Below, in pieces: positions 8,522-15,978 of a DNA stretch of 64,000 nucleotides. This DNA is from UBA6022 sp049295575 (GTDB taxonomy: Bacteria > Patescibacteriota > Saccharimonadia > Saccharimonadales > Saccharimonadaceae), in assembly GCA_049295575.1 (NCBI GenBank), contig JBAQQX010000002.1:310001-374000 (forward strand), written 5' to 3'. Within the stretch, counting starts at the first letter, position 1, and each line of letters begins with the position of its first letter. The translations under genes were made by a program, and so were the position numbers. The notes beneath the pieces are model-generated. The model worked only from the letters and a program-made list of their open reading frames with translations, did not search any database and was not told the origin of the DNA.

Positions 8522-8544
8522 TCGCCTCGTTAGCGGAGGCGAAT
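8522..8544 (-). terminator. Hairpin 5 bases after the rplL stop
   Basis: Perfect 8-bp arms TTCGCCTC and GAGGCGAA with a 7-base loop, weak T-tract. It may act with the second hairpin at 8461 or protect the 3' end. Confidence 0.5.
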
Positions 8545-8548
8545 GAAA

Positions 8549-8923
8549 TTAGCTAAGTTCTACAGATGCGCCGGCAGCTTCAAGAGTTTTCTTGGCAGCT
8601 TCTGCGTCGTCTTTAGAGATCTTTTCTTTAACTGGAGCTGGGGCACCGTCAACGATAGCCTTTGCTTCACCAAGACCAAGTCCTGTGATTTCTTTAACTG
8701 CCTTGATAACAGCTACTTTCTGAGCACCAGCGTCTGTAAGAGTCACTGTGTATTCAGATTTTTCGTCTTCAGCAGCACCTGCTTCAGCAGCAGGACCAGC
8801 AACAGCAACAGCTGCAGCAGCTGGCTCAATGCCGTATTCATCCTTTAGGATAGTTTTAAGGTCGTTAACCTCTAGTACAGTAAGCTTTACAAGCTCTTCT
8901 GCAAGTTTTTTAATGTCAGCCAT
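8549..8923 (-). CDS. rplL: 50S ribosomal protein L7/L12
   Basis: 124 aa. N-terminal dimerisation helices (LAEELVKLTVLEVNDLKTILK), the Ala-rich hinge (AAAAVAVAGPAAEAGAA), and the C-terminal factor-binding domain with VIKAVKEITGLGLGEAKAIVDGAP. Builds the ribosomal stalk with L10 and recruits elongation factors. It lies 30 bases after rplJ and ends at two hairpins. Confidence 0.97.
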   Translation of the reverse strand: MADIKKLAEELVKLTVLEVNDLKTILKDEYGIEPAAAAVAVAGPAAEAGAAEDEKSEYTVTLTDAGAQKVAVIKAVKEITGLGLGEAKAIVDGAPAPVKEKISKDDAEAAKKTLEAAGASVELS

Positions 8924-8953
8924 TATAGACTCCTTATATATTCGAATTGATTA

Positions 8954-9478
8954 TTAATTGGTTGCTTTAGCACTGACGCCATCGAGGAGGGCGTGCAAGT
9001 TGCCAGATAGTGCGTTTGTAATATCGTGAACTGGTGAAAGCAATTGTGCCACCACTTGGCCGATAAGTTCGTTCTTGCTTGGAAGACCAGCAAGAGCTTT
9101 AACTTCATCAGCGCTAAGGGTTGCGCCTTCGCCAGAAAACGCGCCAACAAAGACAAGTGCAGGATGAGTTTTTGCAAACTTATCAAGTACTTGTGCTGGT
9201 GCAACTTCGTCGTTATCGCTAATCGCGTAGAGCAACTGGCCAGTAAGAGCTGAAGTGTCAGTGTCTTTGTAGACGTCGTGAGACGCTAGTGCAACACGGA
9301 CAAGTCGGTTCTTGATGACTTTGATTGTCACTCCTGCTTCACGAGCAGCGCGACGAAGTTCTTGTACGTCAGCTACGCTGAGACCTTGATACTGTGCGAA
9401 CACAGTCATCTTGGCATCCGCTAGAACGTCGCTCATCTCTGCAACCAAAGTGTTCTTTTTATCGCGAGTAATTGCCAT
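8954..9478 (-). CDS. rplJ: 50S ribosomal protein L10
   Basis: 174 aa: the rRNA-binding domain (FAQYQGLSVADVQELRRAAREAG, KNRLVRVA) and C-terminal helices that carry L7/L12 dimers. Preceded by a long structured leader (9490-9673) that looks like an L10 autoregulatory attenuator and by a near-consensus promoter. In most bacteria it follows rplA directly; here rplA is over 5 kb away, so it has independent control. Confidence 0.97.
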   Translation of the reverse strand: MAITRDKKNTLVAEMSDVLADAKMTVFAQYQGLSVADVQELRRAAREAGVTIKVIKNRLVRVALASHDVYKDTDTSALTGQLLYAISDNDEVAPAQVLDKFAKTHPALVFVGAFSGEGATLSADEVKALAGLPSKNELIGQVVAQLLSPVHDITNALSGNLHALLDGVSAKATN

Positions 9479-9489
9479 AAAAATTCCTT

Positions 9490-9673
9490 TCTTTGATTGA
9501 TGTTTTATTCAACCGAGTTGTTAATGTACTGGTAATGAAAGTTCCAAAGACCTAATTAAGAGTATTAAAAAAGTCTTTGATTCTCGCATTACCAAAGACT
9601 ATATGAAAATGTTTGTTGCATCCTCGGTAGCGTATTAAGTGATTTCTCACTGCTACTGTCTCTGGTAATGTCT
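9490..9673 (-). promoter_or_regulatory. L10 leader: attenuator-like 5' UTR of rplJ-rplL
   Basis: The minus-strand transcript contains a terminator hairpin (AGTCTTTG and CAAAGACT arms, 9572-9600, followed by TTTTTTAA). The sequence GGTAATG in its loop region can pair with CATTACC copies upstream (9664-9670) and downstream (9531-9537), and GTCTTTG recurs downstream (9545-9551). A GAAA-capped hairpin lies upstream. Mutually exclusive pairings like this are typical of L10 leaders, where excess L10 favours termination. Inferred by eye. Confidence 0.7.
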
Positions 9674-9679
9674 GGAGCG

Positions 9680-9709
9680 ATTATAGCAGACCAGGCGTGA
9701 AAATGTCAA
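9680..9709 (-). promoter_or_regulatory. rplJ promoter
   Basis: Consensus TTGACA, 18-bp spacer, consensus TATAAT on the minus strand. Start predicted near 9673, giving a leader of almost 200 bases. Confidence 0.85.
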
Positions 9710-9735
9710 TATTACAGCGTGAAAACCCCTTAGAA

Positions 9736-9764
9736 TTGCCAATACATTGTAATTATGTTAATAT
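9736..9764 (+). promoter_or_regulatory. Promoter of the 54-aa gene
   Basis: TTGCCA, 17-bp spacer, TAATAT, followed by an inverted repeat GTCTAC/GTAGAC in the leader. It diverges from the rplJ promoter. Confidence 0.65.
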
Positions 9765-9815
9765 AGCTAGATGTCTACGGAGAGTCTGTAGACAAAAAAC
9801 GCAAAGGAGCGTAGC

Positions 9816-9980
9816 ATGGCTAACGCAACACCTAGCAAGAATTCGTCATCCACCGACACCTCGACACGTGCACAAGGCACCGGACGAGCCGAGCGCTCGT
9901 TAGTTTGGCAAAAGCAGCCGAGTGTCCTGAAGGATCCAACCTACAAGATCGGTGACGGCGAAGAAGATTACGTTGATTAG
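9816..9980 (+). CDS. Small hypothetical protein, 54 aa
   Basis: ATG with a full AAAGGAG six bases upstream, a clear promoter and a strong terminator make this a real gene. The protein is hydrophilic: a Ser/Thr-rich start (MANATPSKNSSSTDTST), RAERSLVWQKQPSVLKDP in the middle and an acidic end (GDGEEDYVD). No known family. The good signals suggest high expression; a small nucleic-acid- or ribosome-associated protein is one guess. Confidence 0.7.
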   Translation: MANATPSKNSSSTDTSTRAQGTGRAERSLVWQKQPSVLKDPTYKIGDGEEDYVD

Positions 9981-10008
9981 GCACTAGCCTAGTCCGGTTC
10001 TTCCCATC

Positions 10009-10048
10009 GAGGCGGGCTGACATCTGTCGGCTCGCCTCATTAACTTTT
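10009..10048 (+). terminator. Terminator of the 54-aa gene
   Basis: GAGGCG and CGCCTC arms with an extended imperfect stem, followed by ATTAACTTTT. Confidence 0.65.
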
Positions 10049-10080
10049 CAGATGCCTTATTGTTATCCTTGGTACCGATA

Positions 10081-10109
10081 TGGACATTTAATATTTTTAA
10101 TGATATAAT
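10081..10109 (+). promoter_or_regulatory. Promoter of the 377-aa gene
   Basis: TGGACA, 17-bp spacer, TATAAT. The -10 ends right before ATG 10110, so transcription should start around 10116, next to ATG 10119. Confidence 0.75.
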
Positions 10110-10118
10110 ATGCGCATA

Positions 10119-11252
10119 ATGATCGATCGCAATAGCGACAGTCTGCTGACGAGTCGTAGAAATTCAATTGAAGAACTTAGAAACCGCCGGGGCCTTATTC
10201 TCGGCACGTCTATCTATGAGCCGATAGCAGGTCGCGAGACGGTATACCGTCCGTACGAATCGACACCGCTTGACCTGTCCGACGAAGTACTTGACGTCCA
10301 CCAGGACGACGTTCGTCGCATGATGAGTGATTTGATCGATCACGAATACGCCGGACGTGTTTCAGATTCAGTTCTTCGGTTTCTTCGTCACAGTATTTTG
10401 ACTCGAATGATTCAGCGCGACGGCTCTAATGGCGCTAGCTATTCCTCGCGACTTCACGATACGGTACCAGGCGAGCTTGAAGGTACAGTAGAGAATGAAA
10501 TTATCGAGGCCTGTCGTGCCGCCAAGGCCGGTACGGCTCTTATGACGCAAAGTGAAGCAGCTCGTGAAGTACTTGGCATGGCGTCGGCGGAGTACGGCAA
10601 TATTACGGTCATTGGCAATAAGCGCGCTGAACATATCCCGGACATGTTCAATGAAGCCAGCGAACTACTAAATAGAGATATTACAGACGTTGAGCCGTAT
10701 CGTATCGAAGTGATCGGCTTTGACCGAGAACCAGACGGCAGGAAGAATAATCACCTTGGAGCTATGCGTGTTAAGATTAAACGCTACCTAGGTGAGCTTG
10801 ATAACGGGACGGAAGTGAAGCAGCGAACGATGGCTATTATTAACCTTAGTAAAGGCGCTGGCGTCGACCAGGCGATCACTCAGGCTATCTTCGGAGAGTA
10901 TGAGAAAGAGCGTAAGTCTAAACAAAACGCAAAACTAGCTCGTGCCTACTTGAAGTTGACCGCGAAAAGTGACGAAGACTTGCTACTGCGCGAAGTTGAC
11001 ATGCGTCGCAATAAGCTCGTTGCGCCACCTTCGCTTTATACGGCTAATTACGGTAAATTGAGTGAAGTGGAGATGATGATCCAAGAGCTTATTAGCCGGG
11101 ATATGCTTGACCCACTCGTGTTAGCGCGAAATGAGACGATCTATGGCTTTAATAAAGCGACCGATCGGCTTATTCGTCACGATCTTGACGAAGTTGAGGC
11201 CCGTTGGTCAACCAGAAGTCTGACGTCGCTGGCAACTGCTTCAATTGACTGA
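10119..11252 (+). CDS. Hypothetical protein, about 377 aa
   Basis: Not recognised. I choose ATG 10119 because the -10 box overlaps the first ATG (10110) and no Shine-Dalgarno exists; the mRNA is probably leaderless. The protein is soluble and charged, with an N-terminal arginine-rich helix (SRRNSIEELRNRRG), a central region with RYLGELDNGTEVKQRTMAIINLSKG, and a helical C-terminus. No catalytic motif is visible. Its last 76 bases overlap the end of tmk on the other strand. Confidence 0.7.
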   Translation: MIDRNSDSLLTSRRNSIEELRNRRGLILGTSIYEPIAGRETVYRPYESTPLDLSDEVLDVHQDDVRRMMSDLIDHEYAGRVSDSVLRFLRHSILTRMIQRDGSNGASYSSRLHDTVPGELEGTVENEIIEACRAAKAGTALMTQSEAAREVLGMASAEYGNITVIGNKRAEHIPDMFNEASELLNRDITDVEPYRIEVIGFDREPDGRKNNHLGAMRVKIKRYLGELDNGTEVKQRTMAIINLSKGAGVDQAITQAIFGEYEKERKSKQNAKLARAYLKLTAKSDEDLLLREVDMRRNKLVAPPSLYTANYGKLSEVEMMIQELISRDMLDPLVLARNETIYGFNKATDRLIRHDLDEVEARWSTRSLTSLATASID

Positions 11253-11824
11253 GAAGCTGATACTATTGGCAGGTTATACTGAGCTGCAACTTTCAAATAA
11301 CCGTCACTGACGCGCTGCTGAAACTCGATCTCGCGAGATTCAAACGTGTCTGGTGCATCAAGATCACCACGCTCTTGAACGCGGCGCTTTGATACCTCAA
11401 GGTCATCAATCGTAAGAATGAGGCCGTAGTCGGGTTGCATGTATTCTTTGTCGGTGAAGGTTGCGGTAATGGCTTCAATGACCGATGCGCTCATCCCTTC
11501 CCCGTATCCTTGGTAAGCAAGTGTTGACCAGTAGTTGCGTGTCGATATAACCCAGGTGCCGCTATCGAGTGCTGGTTTAATCGTCGAATGCCAGAGTTCA
11601 TGCCTGTTGGCAGTGAATAACAGTATATTTGTCATTGGGGTGCGCTCGAGCGTACCGTTAAGGATTACAGAGCGAATCGCTTCAGCGACTGGTGTGCCGC
11701 CCGGTTCTTTGATATGGAGGACGGTTTTGCCTTCAGCCTGAAGGCGTTGCTGGAGGATGTCGGCCTGAGTGGTCTTGCCAGTACCATCCCCTCCCTCGAT
11801 GACAATGTATTTTCCGCGCGCCAT
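11177..11824 (-). CDS. tmk: dTMP kinase
   Basis: 215 aa. P-loop GGDGTGKTT, then EPGGTPVAE, LLFTANR and the LAYQGYG motif. Phosphorylates dTMP to dTDP. The usual DR(Y/H) motif before LAYQG reads STRNYWSTLAYQG, so the conserved Asp is Thr and the spacing is shifted, which is unusual. Last gene of thyX-Nudix-dcd-tmk; its start overlaps the dcd stop by one base. Confidence 0.9.
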   Translation of the reverse strand: MARGKYIVIEGGDGTGKTTQADILQQRLQAEGKTVLHIKEPGGTPVAEAIRSVILNGTLERTPMTNILLFTANRHELWHSTIKPALDSGTWVISTRNYWSTLAYQGYGEGMSASVIEAITATFTDKEYMQPDYGLILTIDDLEVSKRRVQERGDLDAPDTFESREIEFQQRVSDGYLKVAAQYNLPIVSASQSIEAVASDVRLLVDQRASTSSRS

Positions 11825-12543
11825 TACTTAAGACCGTCTGGAAGACCTTCGATAACCGGCGGTGCTTTTCGGGTGTCTTTATAGGCGCGTGGTAGCATTT
11901 GTTCGGGTGACCATGTGGCGATAAGTTTGCTCAGGTTATCGGTATGCTGGTATTTGCCGCTCATGCCATTGCGACCATCGCTATAGTCGCCTTCAACTGG
12001 TCCAGTTTTATGAAAGATGAGCTGGCCGACTCGTTCGCCGACTGGCAAAACGACTGATTCGTGCATGTTAAGATTGTAGATTTCGAGTGTAATACGGTTG
12101 ATGTAGCCCGGGTCAATCCAGCCAGCGTCAAAACAGATCGCTACGCCGTTTCGCCCCCAGCTGCTGCGCGAGCGGACTTCGCTGGCGCCACCATGGGCGC
12201 GGATGCCAACGAACTCGTGGGTGTGTGCCAGGATGCGTTCACCGGGACGAAGAACGATAATTGGATGATCTTCCGGGATATTATCAAACAGTGTAAAACC
12301 GTATTTCTCACACCAGTCTTTATGAGGCATCGCTTCGAGCGGACCCTTGAAATAGCGATCAACGTCGTCTTTGTCGAATGGATTATAGACCTTAGCGTTT
12401 TCGTCGAATTCTTGTTTGTAGAAATAATGACCAAGCGTAAAGTCGAGACTGGCTTCGGAAACGTGCGCTTCATTGTATGGAACAGAGACAATTGTTCCGT
12501 CCTTGATGGCTGCTTTGATTTCGGTATTACTATAAACGCTCAT
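11824..12543 (-). CDS. dcd: dCTP deaminase
   Basis: 239 aa of the dCTP deaminase/dUTPase fold: RSRSSWGRNGV, AGWIDPGYINRITLEIYN (with the catalytic Glu in LEIYN) and VGQLIFHKTGPVEGDY. Converts dCTP to dUTP, possibly also on to dUMP as in bifunctional members; the sequence alone does not decide this. Longer than E. coli Dcd (193 aa) mainly by an insert around residues 45-85 and a C-terminal tail. One-base overlaps on both sides show a tight operon. Confidence 0.9.
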   Translation of the reverse strand: MSVYSNTEIKAAIKDGTIVSVPYNEAHVSEASLDFTLGHYFYKQEFDENAKVYNPFDKDDVDRYFKGPLEAMPHKDWCEKYGFTLFDNIPEDHPIIVLRPGERILAHTHEFVGIRAHGGASEVRSRSSWGRNGVAICFDAGWIDPGYINRITLEIYNLNMHESVVLPVGERVGQLIFHKTGPVEGDYSDGRNGMSGKYQHTDNLSKLIATWSPEQMLPRAYKDTRKAPPVIEGLPDGLK

Positions 12544-13034
12544 TATTGTAGCTCCTGAACTTTCTTTAATGCGTAACTCGCCCGGCTGTACATTACTTTT
12601 GGCATTGGCGATAATTGGCCTAGTTCCTCAAGTGTTACCCAGGTGAGTGCTTCGGCTGCGCCTGGCTCGACGCGGATATCAGCCGTGTCACTAAGTAAAA
12701 TATAGGCAAGATCGATATGGCGATGGCCATCGGGACCAACGGGATGTGACTCGATGTCAAACGGAAGCGGTTCGCCGCGGTTAACGCTGTCACGGTCGAA
12801 GGTCTGGTTGTCGTCATGCGGCGTGACGAGTGTAAGGTTGTCCTTCTTAAGACCTGTTTCTTCTTCTATTTCTCGGTAGAGAGCATCAATAGGTGTCTCA
12901 TCGAGTTCAATGTGGCCGGCTGGCGAGAGCCAGAGCTGCAGCTTGTGATGAAACAGCATCAGCGCTTTGTCATCATGGATAATGACAGCACTAACCGTGA
13001 AGTCGAACTGATTGTTTGAGTGGATGTGTGCCAT
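12543..13034 (-). CDS. Nudix hydrolase
   Basis: 163 aa. The Nudix box runs from GHIELDETP to REIEEETGL and fits G-x5-E-x7-RE-U-x-EE-x-G-U. Hydrolyses a nucleoside diphosphate linked to some group, needing a divalent metal. Lying between thyX and dcd, it may supply dUMP from dUTP or clean up damaged dNTPs; this is inference from context. One base separates it from thyX. Confidence 0.88.
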   Translation of the reverse strand: MAHIHSNNQFDFTVSAVIIHDDKALMLFHHKLQLWLSPAGHIELDETPIDALYREIEEETGLKKDNLTLVTPHDDNQTFDRDSVNRGEPLPFDIESHPVGPDGHRHIDLAYILLSDTADIRVEPGAAEALTWVTLEELGQLSPMPKVMYSRASYALKKVQELQ

Positions 13035-13035
13035 A

Positions 13036-13878
13036 TTAGTTCTTGCCTACTTCGGCAAAGTTATCTTCGTGAATGACGTCTTTGCGGTGCTGGTGCCAGC
13101 CGCGGAAGTTGCCGCTCCATTCACCTGCTTCAAGTTCCTCGTTCGTCATTGGACGTGCAACGTGCTCGAGTGGTGACATATGGCCACCTTCAGTGAGGCG
13201 GTCGTATAGTTCGATATCTTTGGCGTGATCGCGCTTGCCGTCATGTGTTAGATAGCTGACGCGGGCAGATCGGCCGCAGCAGACTTTAATAGCATCTTCG
13301 ATATTTTCTGTCGCCCAGTCTTGTTCGTCGTCTTGCAGAAGTGGCAGGTGCCACTGGTCGTCTTCAAGTGGTGTCGGGATAGATGTTCGGTATGCATCTT
13401 TCATAAGTTCTGCGACGCGACGCAGTTCTGGTTGTGCATCGGGGTTAGCGCGAAGAGCAAAGAAGTTCTCCCACTCCGATGCGGTCACGATAACAGTGTG
13501 CCATGTGAAGGCTTCAATGAGGCGGTTAGTCAGTTGTTTATGAAGTCCGATTTCGACGAGTTTTTCAGCGTGGGCGACGGCGTCGTCGCGTGCTTTGAGC
13601 CATTCATCGATGGCTGCTTGGCGGGCGTCGCCTGTGAGCTCGTTGTCGGCTGACATGCCCGGTTGGTTGGCGCCAAGATAATCTGGTACAAACGGATTAG
13701 TTCGTACTTTTTCGAGTAGTTTTTCAACAGGAATCGCTCGACTACTTGATGAGTTTCGACTAAATACGCGATGCGTATTAAAGTCAGCCAGCGCAATGCG
13801 CGGGAATACAATTTCCATCGTTGTTAAACGGTGGCCATTTTTGGACACACTATCAGCTAGAATAGTTGCACTATACAT
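13036..13878 (-). CDS. thyX: FAD-dependent thymidylate synthase (ThyX-like)
   Basis: 280 aa from ATG 13878, which has GGAGG six bases upstream; a longer reading frame to 13962 lacks this. The motif THRVFSRNSSSSRAIP corresponds to the ThyX signature RHRxxSxxExSxR in a variant form, and HKQLTNRLIEAFTWHTVIVTASEWENFFALR to the flavin/substrate-binding helices. Methylates dUMP to dTMP with methylene-tetrahydrofolate and NADPH. First gene of the dTTP-supply operon; a palindrome overlaps its probable -35. Confidence 0.82.
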   Translation of the reverse strand: MYSATILADSVSKNGHRLTTMEIVFPRIALADFNTHRVFSRNSSSSRAIPVEKLLEKVRTNPFVPDYLGANQPGMSADNELTGDARQAAIDEWLKARDDAVAHAEKLVEIGLHKQLTNRLIEAFTWHTVIVTASEWENFFALRANPDAQPELRRVAELMKDAYRTSIPTPLEDDQWHLPLLQDDEQDWATENIEDAIKVCCGRSARVSYLTHDGKRDHAKDIELYDRLTEGGHMSPLEHVARPMTNEELEAGEWSGNFRGWHQHRKDVIHEDNFAEVGKN

Positions 13879-13950
13879 CTTACACCTCCCCAGGTTTTGA
13901 ATGTTATGTTTGTTTTTGCCTGTTTGTACTGCTAGTATTGCACACTGCCG

Positions 13951-13970
13951 AATGATTATCAATAATCATT
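13951..13970. promoter_or_regulatory. Palindrome upstream of the thyX operon
   Basis: Perfect 9-bp arms AATGATTAT and ATAATCATT separated by CA. On the minus strand a -35-like TTGATA lies inside it, 17 bp from AATACT. It resembles a metalloregulator or Fur-type operator in its A/T pattern, but no such regulator is in the window. Confidence 0.55.
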
Positions 13971-14132
13971 ATGTGCCATGGCTCTAAATGGCTTCTTACT
14001 GTCGTTATGGACAAAAGACAGTAAAAAGTATGAAAATGCCAGTTTTTTTATACCGCATGTGGTATTATTTGCATAAGAGCCGTTCCAAACAAACAGCCCA
14101 TCCAATAAAAACCATAAGCAAAGGCATGCTAT

Positions 14133-14819
14133 ATGAGTATTGAAACCTTATCAACTCCTACTTCTGTCGTTGAATCTGATGCGGCGTATTATCATACTGA
14201 AGAGATTAAACTTCGGCATTATTTTGGCACCTATGCCCCCGAGTGCGAGGATATGCTTGCAGATGCTGAGCTGTCTGAAGATGACGCGCAGCAGCTCCGT
14301 CAGCTAAGTGCTGACTATGTAATTGCTACAGCCGCACGTGACGAGCACGACGTGGCTGCTCGTCGGACAATTTTACAGTACGCATCATCGGAACTGACCG
14401 AGTTTAGCGAAGAGAGTCCTCGAGGACTGAGCCGTTCTATCTCGGAAGAAGGCGATGTGTCGATTCGTCTTGACGGCCGCACACTTACAAACATCGAACT
14501 TGGAATTATGTATCAGCTAATTGAGCCATCCCCTGCCGTGCTCGATCGGGCTGCCCGTGACGCCCAGCCGATTGAAGTGATCGACGATGTATATATGGCG
14601 GCGTTTATTCATGAAGCGGCTGAAGCTGACGTCGAAGAGCCGGAGACAGCGGATGATCTTGATCTAGATATCTATGAGCCAGAGCCAGCATACGAGGCGC
14701 ATACCTTAAAAGACGAACTTAGACCGCTAGCTGGCGTCGTTTTGAAATTCGGCAAAAAAGTCGCGCGTATCAGCGGTGTCCGGATCGCCTACGACGACCA
14801 ACAAAAAATCGCTTCATAA
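14133..14819 (+). CDS. Hypothetical acidic protein, 228 aa
   Basis: Not recognised. Very acidic throughout (ECEDMLADAELSEDDAQQ; EADVEEPETADDLDLDIYEPEP), with a short basic C-terminus (KFGKKVARISGVRIAY). No membrane segment. A -10-like TATTAT lies about 55 bases upstream. Ends in a strong bidirectional terminator whose stem includes the stop codon. Confidence 0.65.
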   Translation: MSIETLSTPTSVVESDAAYYHTEEIKLRHYFGTYAPECEDMLADAELSEDDAQQLRQLSADYVIATAARDEHDVAARRTILQYASSELTEFSEESPRGLSRSISEEGDVSIRLDGRTLTNIELGIMYQLIEPSPAVLDRAARDAQPIEVIDDVYMAAFIHEAAEADVEEPETADDLDLDIYEPEPAYEAHTLKDELRPLAGVVLKFGKKVARISGVRIAYDDQQKIAS

Positions 14820-14837
14820 CGAAGCGATTTTTTGTTG
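14799..14837. terminator. Bidirectional terminator between the 228-aa gene and rplA
   Basis: Perfect 17-bp arms (outer CAAC, A6, ATCGCTTC and complement) with loop ATAAC; T6 on both strands. Serves both converging genes. Confidence 0.9.
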
Positions 14838-14850
14838 TCGATGAATGTTA

Positions 14851-15837
14851 TTAGCTAACGACGTTTTCGACTTTGATGCCAGGACCTTGAGTTGTGCTCA
14901 TTGAAGTAGACTTCACGTAGCCACCTTTTAGGCTCTGTGGCTTCTGGCTCTGGAGGCTGTCGAAGAATGCTTTTGCATTAATAGCAAGCTTCTCAGCGCC
15001 GAATGATACCTTACCGATTGAAAGGTGAACGATCGCCTGCTTGTCGACACGGTACTCTACTTTACCAGCCTTAGCTTCGGTAACAGCCTTAGCAACGTCA
15101 GTTGCAACTGTACCACTCTTAGGGTTTGGCATAAGGCCGCGTGGACCAAGTTGGCGCGCAAACTTACCAAGCTTAGGCATGTACTGTGGAGTCGCGATAA
15201 GAACGTCAAAGTTAAGCTCTTCTTTTTCAAGCTGCTTAATGAATTCTTCGTCGCCAACGATATCTGCACCAGCTTTTTTCGCTGCAGCGTGATCTGCTTC
15301 AGGAGCAAATACGGCTACGCGGATTGTCTTACCTGTTCCGTTTGGAAGTGAAACAGTTGTACGGATATTCTGGTCAGCCTGACGTGGGTCAACACCTAGA
15401 CGAACGTGAACTTCAACAGACGCGTCAAATTTCGCAGGGTTTGTCTTAGTGATGATTTCAAGTGCTTCAGCAAGTGGGTAAACTTTACCGGCTTCAACGT
15501 GCTTTGCAGCATCTTGGTACTTTTTGCCGCGGCGTTCTAGGCGCGGGCGAGTAACTGGCTTCGGACCCTTAGTCGTACGAGCTTCTGCTTCTTCTGACTG
15601 TGGAGTTGTGTCACCAGCTTCTTTGCGAGCTTCTTTTTCAGCTTTTTCTTCAGCTTCAGCAAGCGCTTTATCGCTTCGCTTACCAGCCTTAGCTGTTTTC
15701 TTCTCTTCTTTCGGTGCTTCTACTTCTGCTGTTGCAGCACCTGCAATTGCAGCTTCGATTTCTGCAATTGTGTTCTTGTCTGTCACTTCAAGTTTTAGTT
15801 CTGCAGCTTGAGCGAGCAAATCGGCTTTCTTTGCCAT
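14851..15837 (-). CDS. rplA: 50S ribosomal protein L1 with N-terminal extension
   Basis: 328 aa, about 100 more than typical L1. Residues about 110-328 are L1 proper (YPLAEALEIITK, GTGKTIRVAVFA, LGPRGLMPNPKSGTV). The first 35 residues (KKADLLAQAAELKLEVTDKNTIAEIEAAI) resemble a SAP/HeH-type helix-extended-helix, followed by a highly charged E/K/A linker. L1 forms the E-site stalk. It is separated from rplK by a peptidase-like gene and has its own promoter (-10 TACAAT near 15910). Confidence 0.95.
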   Translation of the reverse strand: MAKKADLLAQAAELKLEVTDKNTIAEIEAAIAGAATAEVEAPKEEKKTAKAGKRSDKALAEAEEKAEKEARKEAGDTTPQSEEAEARTTKGPKPVTRPRLERRGKKYQDAAKHVEAGKVYPLAEALEIITKTNPAKFDASVEVHVRLGVDPRQADQNIRTTVSLPNGTGKTIRVAVFAPEADHAAAKKAGADIVGDEEFIKQLEKEELNFDVLIATPQYMPKLGKFARQLGPRGLMPNPKSGTVATDVAKAVTEAKAGKVEYRVDKQAIVHLSIGKVSFGAEKLAINAKAFFDSLQSQKPQSLKGGYVKSTSMSTTQGPGIKVENVVS

Positions 15838-15978
15838 GATAGGTATAAACCCTTTCTGTGGTAGTAGCGGCTTTCGCCTCCCAACATTGATTGATTCGTA
15901 CTCTATTGTACCATGAATTTAAGCAATTTCCTAGGGGTAGTAACTGCAGCCTTATGGCGTATTGGTAGTGTATTATAC

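Noticed and set aside
12061..12558. 165-codon plus-strand frame over dcd
   Set aside because: Antisense to a conserved enzyme with intact motifs.
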